This document shows, in pieces, positions 6,404-8,026 of a stretch of DNA of 8,026 nt. The stretch is taken from the NCBI GenBank assembly GCA_945224895.1, contig CALYNW010000035.1:1-8026 (forward strand), read 5' to 3'. Origin of the DNA: an uncultured Clostridia bacterium. GTDB taxonomy: Bacteria > Bacillota > Clostridia > Oscillospirales > Acutalibacteraceae. The position numbers and the translations under genes are program-made. A model generated the notes under the pieces. It made no database searches. It was not told where the DNA came from and saw only the letters and a list, made by a program, of their open reading frames with translations. Each line of letters starts with the position of its first letter. The stretch's first letter is position 1.

Positions 6404-7090
6404 ATGTCAGTTGTTTTAGTTAAGATTTTAATTGGAGCTTTGTTTGGAGTCCTGTTAGGACTTGTAACAATTCCGTTATCGAAGAAGCTAATCTTATCGA
6501 GAAGTGATGATCCCGGTGATACGTTACCTCTTAAGAATAAACTTTTGATTGCTTCTTTGATTGTTGCAGGAGTTCTTTCTGCGGTGGGAGTGATGCTCAC
6601 AGGTGAGAATACGGCAGTGATAGTCAGAAATATGGTTCTTTTGATTCCTATTTTGAGTATAGCTGTTGTGGACTCCTTAATCAGAAAGATTCCTAACCCA
6701 TTGCTTTTGGCAATGATTTTAACACAGGTCGCTTATGTGGCATATGTCTCAATAACTCAGCATAGCACTCAGTTGCTTATAACGTCTTTTATCGGGGCGT
6801 TTGTTGGACTTTTTGCATGTACCGTACCAAGCTTATTGAAGATTCCCGTAGGTGCGGGGGACATAAAGTACAGCGGAGTAATCGGTCTTTGCATTTATCT
6901 TGGAGGATATTTCCAAGCGATGGTTATTATGGGACTTTTAGCATTAGTCTTTTATATCGTTCTTAAGGTATCTAAAAAGGGCGATATGAAAACTATGGTA
7001 CCGATGGGACCGCTCCTATCGGCAGGCACGGTAATTTCAATGTGTTTCCCTCTGGTTGATTCTCTGGTGTCGGAGGTTGGCATATTCTAA
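6404..7090 (+). CDS. tadV: TadV/CpaA-type prepilin peptidase (A24 family)
   Basis: A 228-residue, highly hydrophobic protein with about six to seven predicted membrane segments (roughly 3-24, 47-65, 77-90, 99-116, 123-142, 157-187 and 203-220). It is an aspartic prepilin peptidase that removes the leader of class IV pilins on the cytoplasmic side of the membrane. Both catalytic aspartates are visible: D90 in VVDSLIRKIPN and D153 in the GAGDIK (family GxGD) motif. MVPMGPLLSAG near the C-terminus is also family-typical. The separate N-terminal methylase domain of PilD-type enzymes is absent; the first ~75 residues instead hold a basic/acidic loop between two membrane helices. The ribosome binding site is weak (GGAT, 6392-6395), suggesting low output, as suits an enzyme. 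It heads the pilus locus, 43 bases before the flp pilin gene whose product it should cleave. Confidence 0.9.
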   Translation: MSVVLVKILIGALFGVLLGLVTIPLSKKLILSRSDDPGDTLPLKNKLLIASLIVAGVLSAVGVMLTGENTAVIVRNMVLLIPILSIAVVDSLIRKIPNPLLLAMILTQVAYVAYVSITQHSTQLLITSFIGAFVGLFACTVPSLLKIPVGAGDIKYSGVIGLCIYLGGYFQAMVIMGLLALVFYIVLKVSKKGDMKTMVPMGPLLSAGTVISMCFPLVDSLVSEVGIF

Positions 7091-7119
7091 TTAACAAATA
7101 AATTATTTTTATTCTAAAC

Positions 7120-7125
7120 AGGAGG
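7120..7125 (+). promoter_or_regulatory. Strong ribosome binding site of flp
   Basis: A perfect AGGAGG stands 8 bases before the flp ATG at 7134. It is far stronger than the site of the upstream peptidase gene, consistent with high synthesis of the major pilin. Confidence 0.8.
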
Positions 7126-7133
7126 AAAAGATT

Positions 7134-7304
7134 ATGATTAGATTTATCAAGGACGAAGATGGACAGGGCATGCTTGAGTATGTACTTATCATCGCACTTG
7201 TTGCAGTTGTAGCTATCGTTGCAATCATGGCTGTACGTACAATTCTTAAGAACAAGAGTACAGAAGTTTCAAATGAAATGTCCAGCGTTGATGCATTAGA
7301 TTAA
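7134..7304 (+). CDS. flp: Flp-type class IVb pilin (major Tad pilus subunit)
   Basis: A 56-residue pre-pilin. The short charged leader MIRFIKDEDG would be cut after G10, leaving QGMLEY, so that Glu lies at +5 and Tyr at +6, the hallmark EY of Flp pilins. A hydrophobic helix of about 20 residues (VLIIALVAVVAIVAIMAVRT, 17-36) follows and would form the pilus core and hold the subunit in the membrane before assembly. The tail is short and polar. The mature length of about 46 residues fits the Flp family (usually 45-70 for the precursor). It lies between its likely peptidase and a TadE-like pseudopilin. It has the best ribosome binding site in the locus and a strong terminator 15 bases after its stop, both pointing to heavy expression of a discrete short message. 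Role: adhesion or biofilm fibre on the cell surface. Confidence 0.93.
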   Translation: MIRFIKDEDGQGMLEYVLIIALVAVVAIVAIMAVRTILKNKSTEVSNEMSSVDALD

Positions 7305-7318
7305 TTCAATTAAATGAT

Positions 7319-7351
7319 TATAAGGGCAGGGAATCCTGCCCTTATATTTTT
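7319..7351 (+). terminator. Strong rho-independent terminator/attenuator after flp
   Basis: TATAAGGGCAGG (7319-7330) and CCTGCCCTTATA (7335-7346) form a perfect 12-pair stem with a GAAT tetraloop, followed by TTTTT (7347-7351). It lies inside the pilus locus, between flp and the TadE-like gene. Some read-through must occur unless the downstream gene has its own promoter; I see no convincing one in the 27 bases between them. Confidence 0.92.
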
Positions 7352-7363
7352 AAACAGGGATAT

Positions 7364-7370
7364 GGGGTGA
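7364..7370 (+). promoter_or_regulatory. Ribosome binding site favouring the ATG at 7379
   Basis: GGGGTGA matches the 3' half of the AGGAGGTGA consensus and lies 8 bases before the ATG at 7379. The competing GTG at 7367 is part of this very stretch and would have to rely on AGGGA (7356-7360) at 6 bases; it would add only MKIS to the protein. Confidence 0.6.
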
Positions 7371-7378
7371 AAATCTCT

Positions 7379-7954
7379 ATGAAAATTAAAAAAAGAAATA
7401 AGAAGGAAAGCGGTCAGGCAATGCTTGAATTTGTACTTGTTCTGCCTGTTTTTCTGCTTATTCTGTTTATGATAATGGACTTCGGTTGGCTGTTTTATAA
7501 CTATATTTCTGTTGAAAATTCAGCAAGAAACGGAGCCAGAATTGCCTGTGTTGAGTATCAGGAATGCTGCTATGACGAGTCAAGCGGTGAGCCTGTTGTT
7601 GACGAGGTTTTTGAGCTTGAAAGCGTCAGTCCTTATTTTAATACAGCAGGTATGGACCCTGATGAAATACCGTATACTCAGCAGGAAATTGACATTTTAA
7701 AATCTGTTGACCAAACCCTGCCTGATTCCGTCAAGGACGTAAAGGTTAAAATCAGCTATTCCTATGACAGTGCTCCCGAAACGGGTTTGGGCTTTAATGT
7801 TAACGACCGCAGTAAGGGCGACGTTACAATTACGGTCACCGGTACTATGAGGGTGCTTACTCCGGTGCTCGGAAATGCCGATAATCATATGCAGAAGACT
7901 ATTGGCTCTTCCTCTACATATAAGGTTGAAAGAAACAGCTCCTCAGCTGATTAA
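7379..7954 (+). CDS. tadE: TadE-like pseudopilin of the Tad pilus system
   Basis: A 191-residue protein with the TadE/TadG-type N-terminus. A basic leader (MKIKKRNKKESG) is followed by QAMLEF, giving a prepilin-peptidase site after G12 with Glu at +5. One hydrophobic helix (about 18-40) comes next, and then the family's ARNGAR motif (49-54). The rest (about 60-191) is a predicted extracytoplasmic domain rich in Asp, Ser and beta-forming segments such as DVTITVTGTMRVL. It contains three closely spaced cysteines (C57, C63, C64). TadE proteins are minor pseudopilins needed for Flp pilus assembly. It follows the flp terminator by 27 bases. The alternative GTG start at 7367 cannot be excluded. TadF or TadG would be the main alternative names, since these share the N-terminal domain; the short single-domain length favours TadE. 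Confidence 0.87.
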   Translation: MKIKKRNKKESGQAMLEFVLVLPVFLLILFMIMDFGWLFYNYISVENSARNGARIACVEYQECCYDESSGEPVVDEVFELESVSPYFNTAGMDPDEIPYTQQEIDILKSVDQTLPDSVKDVKVKISYSYDSAPETGLGFNVNDRSKGDVTITVTGTMRVLTPVLGNADNHMQKTIGSSSTYKVERNSSSAD

Positions 7955-7971
7955 TATTAGCTTTCGGAGCT
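7937..7971 (+). other. Stem-loop overlapping the tadE stop codon
   Basis: AGCTCC (7937-7942) pairs with GGAGCT (7966-7971), and inside it AGCTGAT (7945-7951) pairs with ATTAGCT (7956-7962) with one G-U, giving a two-part stem. It is followed by an AT-rich but not pure-T run, so it is at most a weak terminator or an mRNA-stability element. Confidence 0.35.
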
Positions 7972-8015
7972 TTGATATATATTTAAAACTTTAAATCCTG
8001 AAATAATCTCAGAAA

Positions 8016-8022
8016 AGAAAGG
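8016..8022 (+). promoter_or_regulatory. Ribosome binding site for a gene beginning beyond the right edge
   Basis: AGAAAGG ends four bases before the window edge, in the right place for a start codon just outside. The same kind of site (AGAAAGGG) precedes the Lrp gene in this window. By position the missing gene is probably another tad component; nothing of its coding sequence is visible. The stretch 7972-8015 before it shows no gene. Confidence 0.5.
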
Positions 8023-8026
8023 TACA

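Noticed and set aside
7367..7378. GTG start for the TadE-like gene
   Set aside because: It is possible, but GGGGTGA, which contains this GTG, is a better ribosome binding site for the ATG at 7379; the difference is four residues.
1..8026. CRISPR arrays, tRNA/rRNA genes, insertion sequences, phage or defence genes
   Set aside because: None was seen: no regularly spaced repeats, no clover-leaf candidate in the spacers, no transposase-like protein, and gene content that is ordinary chromosomal metabolism plus pilus assembly.

Overview
The window looks like a piece of a low- to mid-GC Gram-positive chromosome, most likely a gut-type Clostridia/Oscillospiraceae (Ruminococcus-like) genome. This is inferred from strong AGGAGG-type ribosome binding sites, frequent TTG starts, sigma-A-like promoters, the ACT/UPF0210 pair typical of Firmicutes, and a Tad pilus locus of Gram-positive type. 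No rRNA, tRNA, CRISPR array, insertion sequence or phage gene was seen.

Layout. (1) Bases 1-1509, minus strand: a two-gene unit encoding a small ACT-domain protein (UPF0237 type) and a UPF0210/DUF711 'PFL family' protein that runs off the left edge. Its promoter lies in the divergent spacer 1510-1660. (2) Bases 1661-6182, plus strand: a tightly packed five-gene operon. It encodes a PHP-type histidinol-phosphatase, an Lrp/AsnC regulator, a class I/II aminotransferase (the last two resemble the Bacillus AlaR-AlaT pair), the isoprenoid enzyme IspE, and a class I SAM-dependent methyltransferase-like protein of unknown target. Several junctions overlap or nearly touch, which suggests translational coupling. 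(3) Bases 6183-6403: a 221-base regulatory spacer with inverted repeats, a GTGCAAA/A-tract direct repeat, a very good sigma-A promoter and a leader hairpin. (4) Bases 6404-8026, plus strand: the start of a tad (Flp-type, class IVb) pilus locus. It holds a stand-alone prepilin peptidase (TadV/CpaA), a 56-residue Flp pilin, a strong stem-loop terminator, a TadE-like pseudopilin, and at the right edge a ribosome binding site for a further gene outside the window.

How they work together. The pilus genes form a logical set: the peptidase would cleave both the Flp pilin and the TadE-like protein, each of which carries a Gly/+5Glu processing site. The terminator behind flp would let the major pilin be made in excess over the downstream genes. 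The central operon mixes amino-acid metabolism with isoprenoid precursor synthesis; its genes are adjacent but not evidently one pathway.

I see no clearly new system. The most interesting items are the flp gene with its terminator, the elaborate regulatory spacer before the tad locus, and the uncharacterised methyltransferase-like gene after ispE.
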